Origin: Pigmentiphaga sp. H8
Lineage (GTDB): Bacteria > Pseudomonadota > Gammaproteobacteria > Burkholderiales > Burkholderiaceae_B
Direction of reading: 5' to 3'
DNA: 64,000 nucleotides
Assembly (NCBI RefSeq): GCF_003854895.1
Contig: NZ_CP033966.1
Location: forward strand, 3,224,001 to 3,288,000
Shown: positions 8,901 to 14,837 of the stretch, in pieces
Position numbering within the stretch: the stretch's first letter is position 1
Layout: each line of letters begins with the position of its first letter
Made by a program: the position numbers and the translations under genes
The notes under the pieces: generated by a model
What the model saw: only the letters and a program-made list of their open reading frames with translations
Told to the model about the DNA's origin: nothing
Database searches by the model: none

Positions 8901-9991
8901 AAGTCGGTGGGATCGATCAGCCATACGCCGGTCTGCCCATGGTTGGCGGCGGTGGTCACTGCGGTGCCCGCATCGACCCGCACCCGGGCGCCGCTGGTCT
9001 CGATGAAGCCGCCGTCGCCGCCCCCGGGCGCGGAGGCGTCCAGCGTGCCACCGACCTGGACGGTGCCGTTGCCCATGTCGGCCAGCAGCAGGATGCGTCC
9101 GTCCTTCTCCTGCAGCGTGCGAGCCTGCAGCGTACCCGTGTTGGACACCACGCTGGCCGATAGCGCATCGGCCGCCTTGCCGGTCATGATGACCTGGCCG
9201 CCGTCGGCCACGACGAGCTGCCTGTTCTCGATCAAGGTCCGGACGGTGGAAGGCTCGACCTCGACCCGCAGGAGACCGTTGACGCCGCTCTCCAGCGTGA
9301 TCCTGTCCCCCGCGGCCATGGCGACGCTGCCCAGCCGCGCGACCAGCACGCCATCGTTGCTGACTGTGGGCGCCAGCAAGGCGATCTGGCCGCCGTCCTT
9401 GGCCGTGATCGTGCCCCGGTTGACGATGCCGCCCGTGGCGCTGCCGCGGGTGAAGGCGTACTTGCCGTTCAGGAAGTCCTCATTGGCGATGCCCAGCGTG
9501 GAGGCGACGAGTCCGCCCACATTCACCTGGCTGCCGCGGCCGAACACCACGCCGTTGGGGTTGACCAGCCAGACCTGGCCGTTGGCCGTGAGTTGCCCGT
9601 GGATCCGGCTGGCGTCACCGCCGACGACGCGGTTCAGCGCCACGGAAGCACTGCTCGCCTGCTCGAAACGCACGGTGGCGTTGCTGCCGATGTTGAAACT
9701 GGTCCAGTCGATGATGGCCCGGTTGCTGCCCTGCTGGATGGTCATCCGGCTGCCGCTCTGGCTGATGCCGGCCTGGCCCGCGACGACCGAGCCGCCGGTG
9801 GGCAGCGCGTTGGCCGCGGGCGCCTGGGCGTAGGCAGGCAGCGACAGGACCACGCCCAGCGCCGCGACGGCGGGCACTGCGAGTGCGCGGCCCGCCCTGC
9901 CCTTGCTCTTGCCACGGCCGCGAGCGGTTTCCGGGGCGGGTACGTAGCGTTGCGTACTTGGATTCCAGACCAGGCGGTAGGTATGGTTCAT
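3572..9991 (-). CDS. TpsA2: giant hemagglutinin-type TPS exoprotein with GLUG and MBG repeats
   Basis: A large secreted or surface exoprotein, probably an adhesin. It begins with an ESPR signal (NHTYRLVWN), a hydrophobic segment and an AYAQA cleavage region, then a TPS domain with NPNGVVFGRGSQVNVGG. A beta-helix region follows, then two copies of a GLUG-motif block (VGGLVG repeats, each ending near YYA.TDAAGAAINN), two YDG/MBG-like domains and the tandem MBG array. The ORF as written has 2139 residues, but its last 20 or so (after TSGLG) are out of frame; the true 3' end is at 2607 after two frameshifts. The ATG at 9991 has an AGAGAGG ribosome site and follows TpsB2 by 40 bp. It is either a recently inactivated gene or intact with sequencing errors in repeats. 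Confidence 0.88.
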   Translation of the reverse strand: MNHTYRLVWNPSTQRYVPAPETARGRGKSKGRAGRALAVPAVAALGVVLSLPAYAQAPAANALPTGGSVVAGQAGISQSGSRMTIQQGSNRAIIDWTSFNIGSNATVRFEQASSASVALNRVVGGDASRIHGQLTANGQVWLVNPNGVVFGRGSQVNVGGLVASTLGIANEDFLNGKYAFTRGSATGGIVNRGTITAKDGGQIALLAPTVSNDGVLVARLGSVAMAAGDRITLESGVNGLLRVEVEPSTVRTLIENRQLVVADGGQVIMTGKAADALSASVVSNTGTLQARTLQEKDGRILLLADMGNGTVQVGGTLDASAPGGGDGGFIETSGARVRVDAGTAVTTAANHGQTGVWLIDPTDFTISAGSAAQTGSGIGADTLAQALAGSNVTLQTASAGSDAGDIHVNAAVGYDSTSTLSLVADNDIHINAAITATHGGLTLRAGNDIGASAAVQVDTFTLQAGNWRQVGALADFSANDFRLEGGSFVRATGGDGGTANAYRIADAYGLQGIGTLLSSHYTLAGNVDASGTATWNDGKGWDPLGDRDTRFTGSFDGNGHTITGLTVNRGSESYVGLFGVIASGASVRNVGLADARVTGSDSTGALAGENYGSIGRAHATGAVTGRTSVGGLVGYNGVGHIDTSYASVQVNGNGGNAGGLVGDNLGTIRTSYATGDVDGSGDRTGGLVGSNGGAGGISDAYATGNVTGNHVVGGLAGENRGAISNSYAAGTVAGSGGVGGLVGRPEFMSSVSRSYYATTDAAGAAINNGGDSGNGWSGNGQGEGKTHAELMDASTYGGWNAGTTWQVAGGDTVEGYEMRLPTLIGVTRAEDVTSRTLFAGGWGTAADAYGITSWQQLADVGHVLGGGYSFSLNNDLGQDSTGYNLLAGSTANGGLGWDPLGDRDTQFTGNFDGNGHTIAGLAINRGGEAYVGLFGVIASGASVRDVGLVDAQVTGFDSTGALAGENYGSISLAHATGTVAGRTSVGGLVGYNSTGGKIDTAHASVQVSGSGNIGGLVGDNIGTIRTSYATGDVAGQDQVGGLVGVNGAGTIRNAYATGNVTGERYVGGLVGDSIMSTISNTYATGKVTANMFAGGLVGVPDSLGSITHSYYAITDAAGAAINNGGVMDGDWRGNGTGTARTLAELRQADTFASWGAAIDDQGGTGATWRIYDGHTTPLLRDFLRSLTVTADSTGTLASQTYDGSAASQGTGHTASVAGAQVEGSLAYVTHGKDAGTYSTVDDTLLLGGLYSNQQGYDISYDTSTAATLTIDKASIVVSGITAGNKTYDGTTRATVDATGATLAGLVGGDQVTLDASTGIFGDKNAGAGKTVVLSNTYSGEDLRNYVITDQATATADIGKAGLTVTANDASKTYGQTSGLNGYTTRGLVNGDSVSGVALASSGSAATANVGTYAIVASDAAGVGLSNYDITYVDGALAVNKAGLTVTANDASKTYGQTSGLNGYTASGLVNGDNVSSVALASSGSAATANVGNYAIVAGDANGAGLSNYDITYVDGTLTVDKAGLIVTANDAGKIYGQASGLNGYMANGLVNGDSVSGVALASSGSAATANVGDYAIVASNAAGTGLGNYDITYVDGTLTVDKAALTVTANDVSKTYGQTSGLNGYTTRGLVNGDSVSGVALTSSGSAATANVGTYAIVASDAAGVGLSNYDITYVDGALAVNKAGLTVTANDASKTYGQTSGLNGYTASGLVNGDSVSSVALASSGSAATATVGNYAIVAGDANGAGLSNYDITYVDGMLTVDKAGLTITANDASKTYGQTSGLNAYTANGLVNGDSLSGVALTSNGSAATANVGTYAIMASDAAGVGLSNYDITYVDGALTVDKAGLTVTANDASKIYGQTSGLNGYTTSGLVNGDSVSGVALASSGSVATANVGDYAIIARGADGTGLGNYDITYVDGTLAVDKAALTVTANDASKTYGQTSILNGYMASGLVNGDSVSGVALASNGSAATANVGNYAIVASEANGKGLSNYDITYVDGMLAVDKAGLIITATDTSKTYGQTSGLNAYTANGLVNGDSVSGVALASNGIAATANVGTYAIVASDAAGVGLSNYDITYVDGTLTVDKAALTVTANDASKIYGQTSGLGWIQGQWSGQWRQRQWRGVGQQRQRRDSQRG
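6590..8370 (-). repeat. Duplicated GLUG-motif block within TpsA2 (about 1.07 kb offset)
   Basis: Two consecutive blocks, about 8370-7640 and 7305-6590, encode closely similar protein starting at WDPLGDRDT and running through GLUG repeats to a YYA.TDAAGAAINNGG end. Matching positions such as 8344 and 7277 lie 1067 bp apart. The second block has diverged more than the MBG units, so the duplication is older. Confidence 0.8.
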
Positions 9992-10031
9992 GGCTGGCCT
10001 CTCTTTCGTCTCTAGGGATGTGAATACGTTC

Positions 10032-11744
10032 TTAGAACAGCCACGCCAGGCTGACCCACCCGCGCGCGCTGCTGGCCCGGCTGCCGTCGCTGTTGCGGCC
10101 GTTTGCGCTGGCCCCCCGGTTGTGCCCCACGGGAACGGCGACGCTGGCGCTCATCACCCACTGCCGGGCACGCCAGTTCAGGCCCAGGCCCGCGCCGCTC
10201 AGGCTGTAGCGGTTGGGCTGGCCGCTGGAGGCATTCCAGCCGTCCCAGGCCGATTTGTGTTGCTGGATGCGGCCGGTATCGTAGAAAGCGACGGCCTGCC
10301 AGCCGTATCCCAGTTCGCGCTGCAGTTCGAGCTTGAGGAGCATGCCCTGGTCGCCGCTGGCCTCGTTGACGGGATAGGCGCGCACCTGCGAGGGACCGCC
10401 CAGCGTCATGCGTTCGGAGCTTGCCAGGTTGCCGCTGGCGAGCTGGCCGCTGAAGCTGAGCTGCACCTGCCAGCCCGCGCCCAGGTTTTGCAGCCGGGTC
10501 ATGTTCCAGGCAAGCTTGGTGTAGCGGCCACTGCTGCGGGCGCTGACGGCATCCTGGGCCGCATCGCCGGCGACACCGTCCAGGTTCAGGTTGCCCTGGG
10601 TCAGTTGGGCAGCGCCCCAGTTGACGGCGCCGCCGCCCAGGCCATCGCGCACATCGCCGCCCAGCCCCAGCGTGATGGCGTTGACGCGTTGGCGGTGCAG
10701 CGCCTCTCCCAGCATGTCGTCGTCGTAGCGGCGGTGCTCATAGCCGGCGCTGAGCGTGAGGTTGCGGTCGACCTGGCGGATCAACGGATAGCTGAACGTG
10801 AAGCCGCCGGTATGGGCCTTGCCCTTGGCCTCGAGCGACCGGTAATCGCCGCCCAGTTCGTAGTCCAGCGTGGAGGCCTGGAGGGACAGACGCAGGCCGT
10901 CGTGGCCCAGAGGCAGGCTGTAGCGCGCGACGGCGCTGTGGATGTCGCGGGCCGCCAGCAGGCGCAGGGCCAGTTGGTCGCCGCCGCCGGTCAGGTTGTT
11001 GAGCGCCACGCCGCCCACCGCCTGGGGCACCCCCGTGGACTTGAGACCGTAGTTGTTCACGCCCGCGTCGCCCGTCACGAAGGCCGTATCCTGCACCGCC
11101 AGCGCCAGCCGGGTTTCTCCCTGGTCATCGCCTGGCTGCAGGACCCCCTCGGCATGGACACCGGGAAGATCGTTGGCCAGCAGCAGGCCGCGCTCCAGAT
11201 CGGCGGCCGACAGCGGCCGGCCGGGCCGCAGGCGGTGGGTAACGGTGGACTGCACGCTGGCCGCATTGGCGCGGCGCTCCCCTGCATCCACATTGGCCCC
11301 GCCATACCTGCCCTCCAGCACGCGGATGCGCACGGTGCCGTCGGTCACGTCCTGCTGGGGCAGGTAGACGCGCGCATACCAGCCGCGCCGGCGATAGTCC
11401 TCCGCGATGCGCTGAGCCGCATGTTCGAGTTGCGCGAAGGTCAGGGACTGGCCGGCCAGCGGAGCGACAAGGGCCTGCAGTTCGCTTTCCGGCACGAGGC
11501 TCGCGCCTTCGAGCACGATGCGCCGCACGGTAATGCGGGTAGACTTGGCATCCTCCGGCATGGGTCGGGCCGCGGGCACGGCCTGCGGCGCGGACGACCC
11601 GCTCGGCGCCCGCAGATTGCGCTCCATTTCGCGCAACAGGCTGCCCGCATCGGGTGGCGTCTGGGCGCCGGCGTGAAGCGCGGGCAAGCCTAGCAGCGCG
11701 GCCAGCCAGGCATGGGATAACGAAGAACGTGGAGACATGCGCAT
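10032..11744 (-). CDS. TpsB2: FhaC/ShlB-type outer-membrane TPS transporter
   Basis: The predicted outer-membrane export pore for TpsA2. The open frame reaches 11849, but the start MRMSPRSSLSHAW (ATG at 11744, or 11738) gives a normal signal peptide ending near LHAGAQ; no strong ribosome site separates the two. The mature protein has a POTRA domain (TVRRIVLEGASLVPES to VRIRVLEGRYGG). A transmembrane barrel follows, with VRAYPVNEASGD in the L6-loop position and a terminal SLAWLF. It is about 570 residues, normal for the family. Its stop is 40 bp before TpsA2. It is divergent from the response regulator, with about 170 bp between the starts that must hold both promoters. Confidence 0.92.
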   Translation of the reverse strand: MRMSPRSSLSHAWLAALLGLPALHAGAQTPPDAGSLLREMERNLRAPSGSSAPQAVPAARPMPEDAKSTRITVRRIVLEGASLVPESELQALVAPLAGQSLTFAQLEHAAQRIAEDYRRRGWYARVYLPQQDVTDGTVRIRVLEGRYGGANVDAGERRANAASVQSTVTHRLRPGRPLSAADLERGLLLANDLPGVHAEGVLQPGDDQGETRLALAVQDTAFVTGDAGVNNYGLKSTGVPQAVGGVALNNLTGGGDQLALRLLAARDIHSAVARYSLPLGHDGLRLSLQASTLDYELGGDYRSLEAKGKAHTGGFTFSYPLIRQVDRNLTLSAGYEHRRYDDDMLGEALHRQRVNAITLGLGGDVRDGLGGGAVNWGAAQLTQGNLNLDGVAGDAAQDAVSARSSGRYTKLAWNMTRLQNLGAGWQVQLSFSGQLASGNLASSERMTLGGPSQVRAYPVNEASGDQGMLLKLELQRELGYGWQAVAFYDTGRIQQHKSAWDGWNASSGQPNRYSLSGAGLGLNWRARQWVMSASVAVPVGHNRGASANGRNSDGSRASSARGWVSLAWLF

Positions 11745-11913
11745 GGCCAGAACGCCGAAAATGCCGGAAGATCCGCAGCTTAAGAAATTTGTAAACGGCT
11801 GTATGTCCCAAGATCTGTTGACATGACGGGACAGCGGGCTTGCGGGCAAAATCTTCCGCTGCGCCCGCTATCCAGCCGCATCACCTGAACCCGCGCCGCC
11901 TGCCGCCGACGTC

Positions 11914-12618
11914 ATGCCCCCCAGAAATCTCCCTCCCCGCAGCGAAACACCCACCACGCCGGAGGACCTCATCAACGTCGCGATGGTGGAAGACGATGCC
12001 GCCTGCCTGCACGCGCTGGCGCATGCCGTGGAAGCCGCTCCGCGGCTGCGCATGGCGTGGGCGGCGGCCAATCTGCGCACAGCCTTGGCGCGCCTGCCGG
12101 ACGAGCCGATAGACGTATTGCTGGTGGACCTGGGCCTGCCGGACGGCTCGGGCCTGGACCTGATCGCGGCCGCGCGCGGGCGCTGGCCCGATTGCGCGGT
12201 CATGGTCAGCACCATCTTCGGCGACGAGACGCATGTATTGCGCGCCATCGAGGCGGGGGCCATGGGCTATGTACTCAAGGACTTGAGCGCCGAGGAACTG
12301 GTGGAAGAAATCCACAGCCTGCATGCGGGCGGCAGCCCGATCAATCCCATGGTCGCCAGGAAACTCCTGATGCAGCGTTCCACGCCGCCGGCGGCCGCGC
12401 CCGCGCCCCTGGCCGCGACACCGCTGTCGGCGCGCGAATCCGAGGTCCTGCGCCTGATCGCTCGCGGCTACACGGTCGAGGAAGTAGCCGGCGCGCTGGG
12501 AGTATCGCCGCATACCGTGCAGACGTTCGTGCGGCGCATCTACACCAAACTGCAGGTGAATTCGCGTGCCGAGGCGGTCCGCGAGGGCACGCGGCAGGGG
12601 TGGCTGAGTGCGGACTGA
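11914..12618 (+). CDS. NarL/FixJ-family response regulator
   Basis: A DNA-binding response regulator of 234 residues. The receiver domain (about 20-135) has the acidic pocket VEDDA (26-28), phospho-acceptor Asp72 in LLVDLGLPDGSG, and Lys122 in YVLKDLS. The LuxR-type helix-turn-helix occupies about 168-230 (LSARESEVLRLIARGYTVEE). The downstream kinase gene overlaps its last codons, so they form one two-component operon. It is transcribed away from TpsB2, which makes the TPS genes an obvious candidate target; that is inference from position. The extra N-terminal 20 residues are proline-rich and the real start could be slightly further in. Confidence 0.9.
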   Translation: MPPRNLPPRSETPTTPEDLINVAMVEDDAACLHALAHAVEAAPRLRMAWAAANLRTALARLPDEPIDVLLVDLGLPDGSGLDLIAAARGRWPDCAVMVSTIFGDETHVLRAIEAGAMGYVLKDLSAEELVEEIHSLHAGGSPINPMVARKLLMQRSTPPAAAPAPLAATPLSARESEVLRLIARGYTVEEVAGALGVSPHTVQTFVRRIYTKLQVNSRAEAVREGTRQGWLSAD

Positions 12619-14614
12619 AGCACGGGCCACCGCATGGCGCCAGGCACTTGCCTGCCGGCTGCTGGCCGCCTTGCTTCTGATCGCCGCCTGCGCGGTCGCC
12701 CGCGCCGGGTCCGCGACGCTCCACATCACCCAGGCGCAGATCTGGTCATCCGCCAGCACGGCCTGGACGCAGCCCTCTTCCCTGGACGACCTGGACGATG
12801 CCGATGCAGCCTTGAAAACCACCGACGCCTCCTGGCAGACAGTCGCCTTGCCGCATGCCAGGAAGCGGGTACTGCTGCCACGGGCCACCCCGGCGGCGGA
12901 CCGTGCCGAGGTGGTGTGGTATCGCATGCGCATTCCCTCCGCCGGAGCCAGCGGGCCGGACATGCGGCTGTATGCCCCACGCTGGCAGGCGACGGGGACG
13001 CTGGCGGTCTATGTGAACGGACGGCTGGCCTGGCAGTCGCGCGGCGACCGGGCATGGAACAACTTCAACCATCCGCTCTGGATAGACCTGGATGGCCTGT
13101 TGCAGCCCGGGCAAGAGGCATGGGTGTACGTGCGCATGGCCAGCCAGCAGAATGTGGGTGGCGCGCTGTCTTCCGTCTGGGTCGGTCCGGCGGCCGGGTT
13201 GTTGCCCGCTTGGCGTTGGCGTTCTTTCCTGCAGACCGGACTGCCGGCCTACTGGCGTGGCTCCTTCCTGGTGCTGGGGCTGTTCGCGCTGGGGCTGGCC
13301 GCATGGCTGCGCGCCCACCGGCCGCGGCACGGCGATGAGCGGGAAGCCTCCAGCGACCCAAGGCCCTTTGCGCTGTTCTTCTGCATGGCACTGGGCCAGG
13401 CGGTGGGCGGCCTGCTGTTCCTGGTGAACGACCAGGGCGTAAGCATGGACTTTGCCTGGTTCTCGTGGATGACGCTGGTCGCGATGCTGATCGTTCCGGT
13501 TTGCGGATTCCACTTCCTGGGGCTGGTGCAACACCGCCCACGGCCGCGCCTGGGCCGTGCCCTGGTTCTGTATTGGATCGTTGCGGCGCTGGTCACGCTG
13601 CCTTCGTGGTGGACCGAATATCCGGGCGTGGTGCCACTACAGCGTTTTGCGATCCTGCCGCCGGTACTGGCACAGATCTACGCGGCGGCGGCCAATGCCT
13701 GGCACCAGCGCAGCCGCACCAATATCCTGGTCGCGGCGTGGGGGCCTCTGTCGCTGCTGATGGGCTGGCATGACATGGCCATGCAGAACTACCTCCTGGA
13801 CGTCGAAGGCATTTACCTGACCCCCTACGTCAACCTGGGCTTGCTTACCCTGTTCCTCCTGCTCGCGTTCACGCACTATACCCACGCCCTGGATCTGGCC
13901 GCGCACGCCCGCGCCATGCTGGCCGAGCGCCTGGCCGAGCAAGCGCGCGAACTGGTACAGACCCACGAGCGCCTGCGTACCGCCGAACGGGAGCAGACGC
14001 TGCTGGCCGAGCGCCAGCGCCTGATGAGCGAGATGCACGACGGCGTGGGGTCGTCGTTGATGAGCGCGCTGCGCCTGGTGGAGCTTGGCCGGGAACCGGT
14101 CAACATCGCCCAGGTGCTCAAGGAATGCATCGATGACTTGAAGATCGCCATCGACTCGCTGGAGAGTTCCGATGCCGACCTGCTGACGCTGCTCGGCGCA
14201 CTGCGCTTTCGCCTGGGTCCCCGCCTGGCCGGCGCGGGGATCGCGTTGCGCTGGCAAATGAACGACCTGCCGCTCCTTCCGTGGCTGGATGCGCAAAGCG
14301 CCTTGCACGTGCTGCGGATCCTGCAGGAAGTATTGACCAACATCGTCAAGCACGGCGATGCCACCGAGATCACCATGGCGACCGCCGAAGCGCTGGCACC
14401 GAACGGCACGGGTCAACGTGGCGTCCAGGTCCGCGTGAGCGACAACGGACAGCCTTTTTCGCCGCCCCCGCCCGAAGCCCAGCCGCCCGGCCGCCGGGGC
14501 CTGGTCAATGTGCGCAACCGGGCATCGGTGCTGGGGGCGCATTGCGACTGGCAAACCGTGCCGCGGGGAACGACATTCTCGTTGTGGCTGCCGCTGGCGA
14601 AGCACAGCACATGA
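12608..14614 (+). CDS. Membrane sensor histidine kinase (HisKA_3 type) with 7TM region
   Basis: The partner kinase of the preceding regulator, 668 residues. It starts at a GTG inside the regulator's last codons (11-bp overlap), which implies translational coupling. Order of parts: signal or membrane anchor (15-32); an extracytoplasmic domain (about 34-205) with a jelly-roll, carbohydrate-binding-like pattern (YVNGRLAWQS); about seven membrane helices (215-425), as in 7TMR-DISM kinases; a coiled-coil linker; a dimerisation helix with His477 in MSEMHDGVGSS; and an ATPase domain with an N-box EVLTNIVKHG and a G-box RGLVNVRNRA. The HisKA_3/NarX-like catalytic core matches the NarL-type regulator. 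The signal sensed is unknown. Confidence 0.9.
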   Translation: MRTEARATAWRQALACRLLAALLLIAACAVARAGSATLHITQAQIWSSASTAWTQPSSLDDLDDADAALKTTDASWQTVALPHARKRVLLPRATPAADRAEVVWYRMRIPSAGASGPDMRLYAPRWQATGTLAVYVNGRLAWQSRGDRAWNNFNHPLWIDLDGLLQPGQEAWVYVRMASQQNVGGALSSVWVGPAAGLLPAWRWRSFLQTGLPAYWRGSFLVLGLFALGLAAWLRAHRPRHGDEREASSDPRPFALFFCMALGQAVGGLLFLVNDQGVSMDFAWFSWMTLVAMLIVPVCGFHFLGLVQHRPRPRLGRALVLYWIVAALVTLPSWWTEYPGVVPLQRFAILPPVLAQIYAAAANAWHQRSRTNILVAAWGPLSLLMGWHDMAMQNYLLDVEGIYLTPYVNLGLLTLFLLLAFTHYTHALDLAAHARAMLAERLAEQARELVQTHERLRTAEREQTLLAERQRLMSEMHDGVGSSLMSALRLVELGREPVNIAQVLKECIDDLKIAIDSLESSDADLLTLLGALRFRLGPRLAGAGIALRWQMNDLPLLPWLDAQSALHVLRILQEVLTNIVKHGDATEITMATAEALAPNGTGQRGVQVRVSDNGQPFSPPPPEAQPPGRRGLVNVRNRASVLGAHCDWQTVPRGTTFSLWLPLAKHST

Positions 14615-14658
14615 CGCCAGGCGCCGGGAGATAGCTGGCATCCCCCCGGCAAGTATTC

Positions 14659-14734
14659 TGGAGCGGGAAACGAGTCTCGAACTCGCGACCTCAACCTTGG
14701 CAAGGTTGCGCTCTACCAACTGAGCTATTCCCGC
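14659..14734 (-). tRNA. tRNA-Gly (GCC), copy 2
   Basis: Identical 76-nt tRNA-Gly(GCC) with encoded CCA, same strand as the copy at 2448-2523. The identity ends within a base or two of the gene on either side, so only the tRNA itself is repeated. Confidence 0.97.
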
Positions 14735-14793
14735 GTTTTTTGCTTCTTTCTTCGAAGCAAGAACTATAGCAAATCAAGTATCCGCATGTCAGG

Positions 14794-14823
14794 GCGCCGC
14801 ACCGGCGAACCGGTGCGGGGCGC
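14794..14823 (-). terminator. Possible clpB terminator hairpin
   Basis: A GC-rich stem (GCGCCGCACCGG, with CGAA loop, CCGGTGCGGGGCGC) lies 15 bp after the clpB stop. There is no clear run of T after it on the minus strand, so termination may be weak or assisted. Confidence 0.5.
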
Positions 14824-14837
14824 TCGGGGTAAAGCGA

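Noticed and set aside
2448..14734. A classic integrative element with integrase at the tRNA
   Set aside because: No integrase, excisionase, transposase or phage gene could be recognised between or next to the tRNA copies; only the tRNA itself is repeated.
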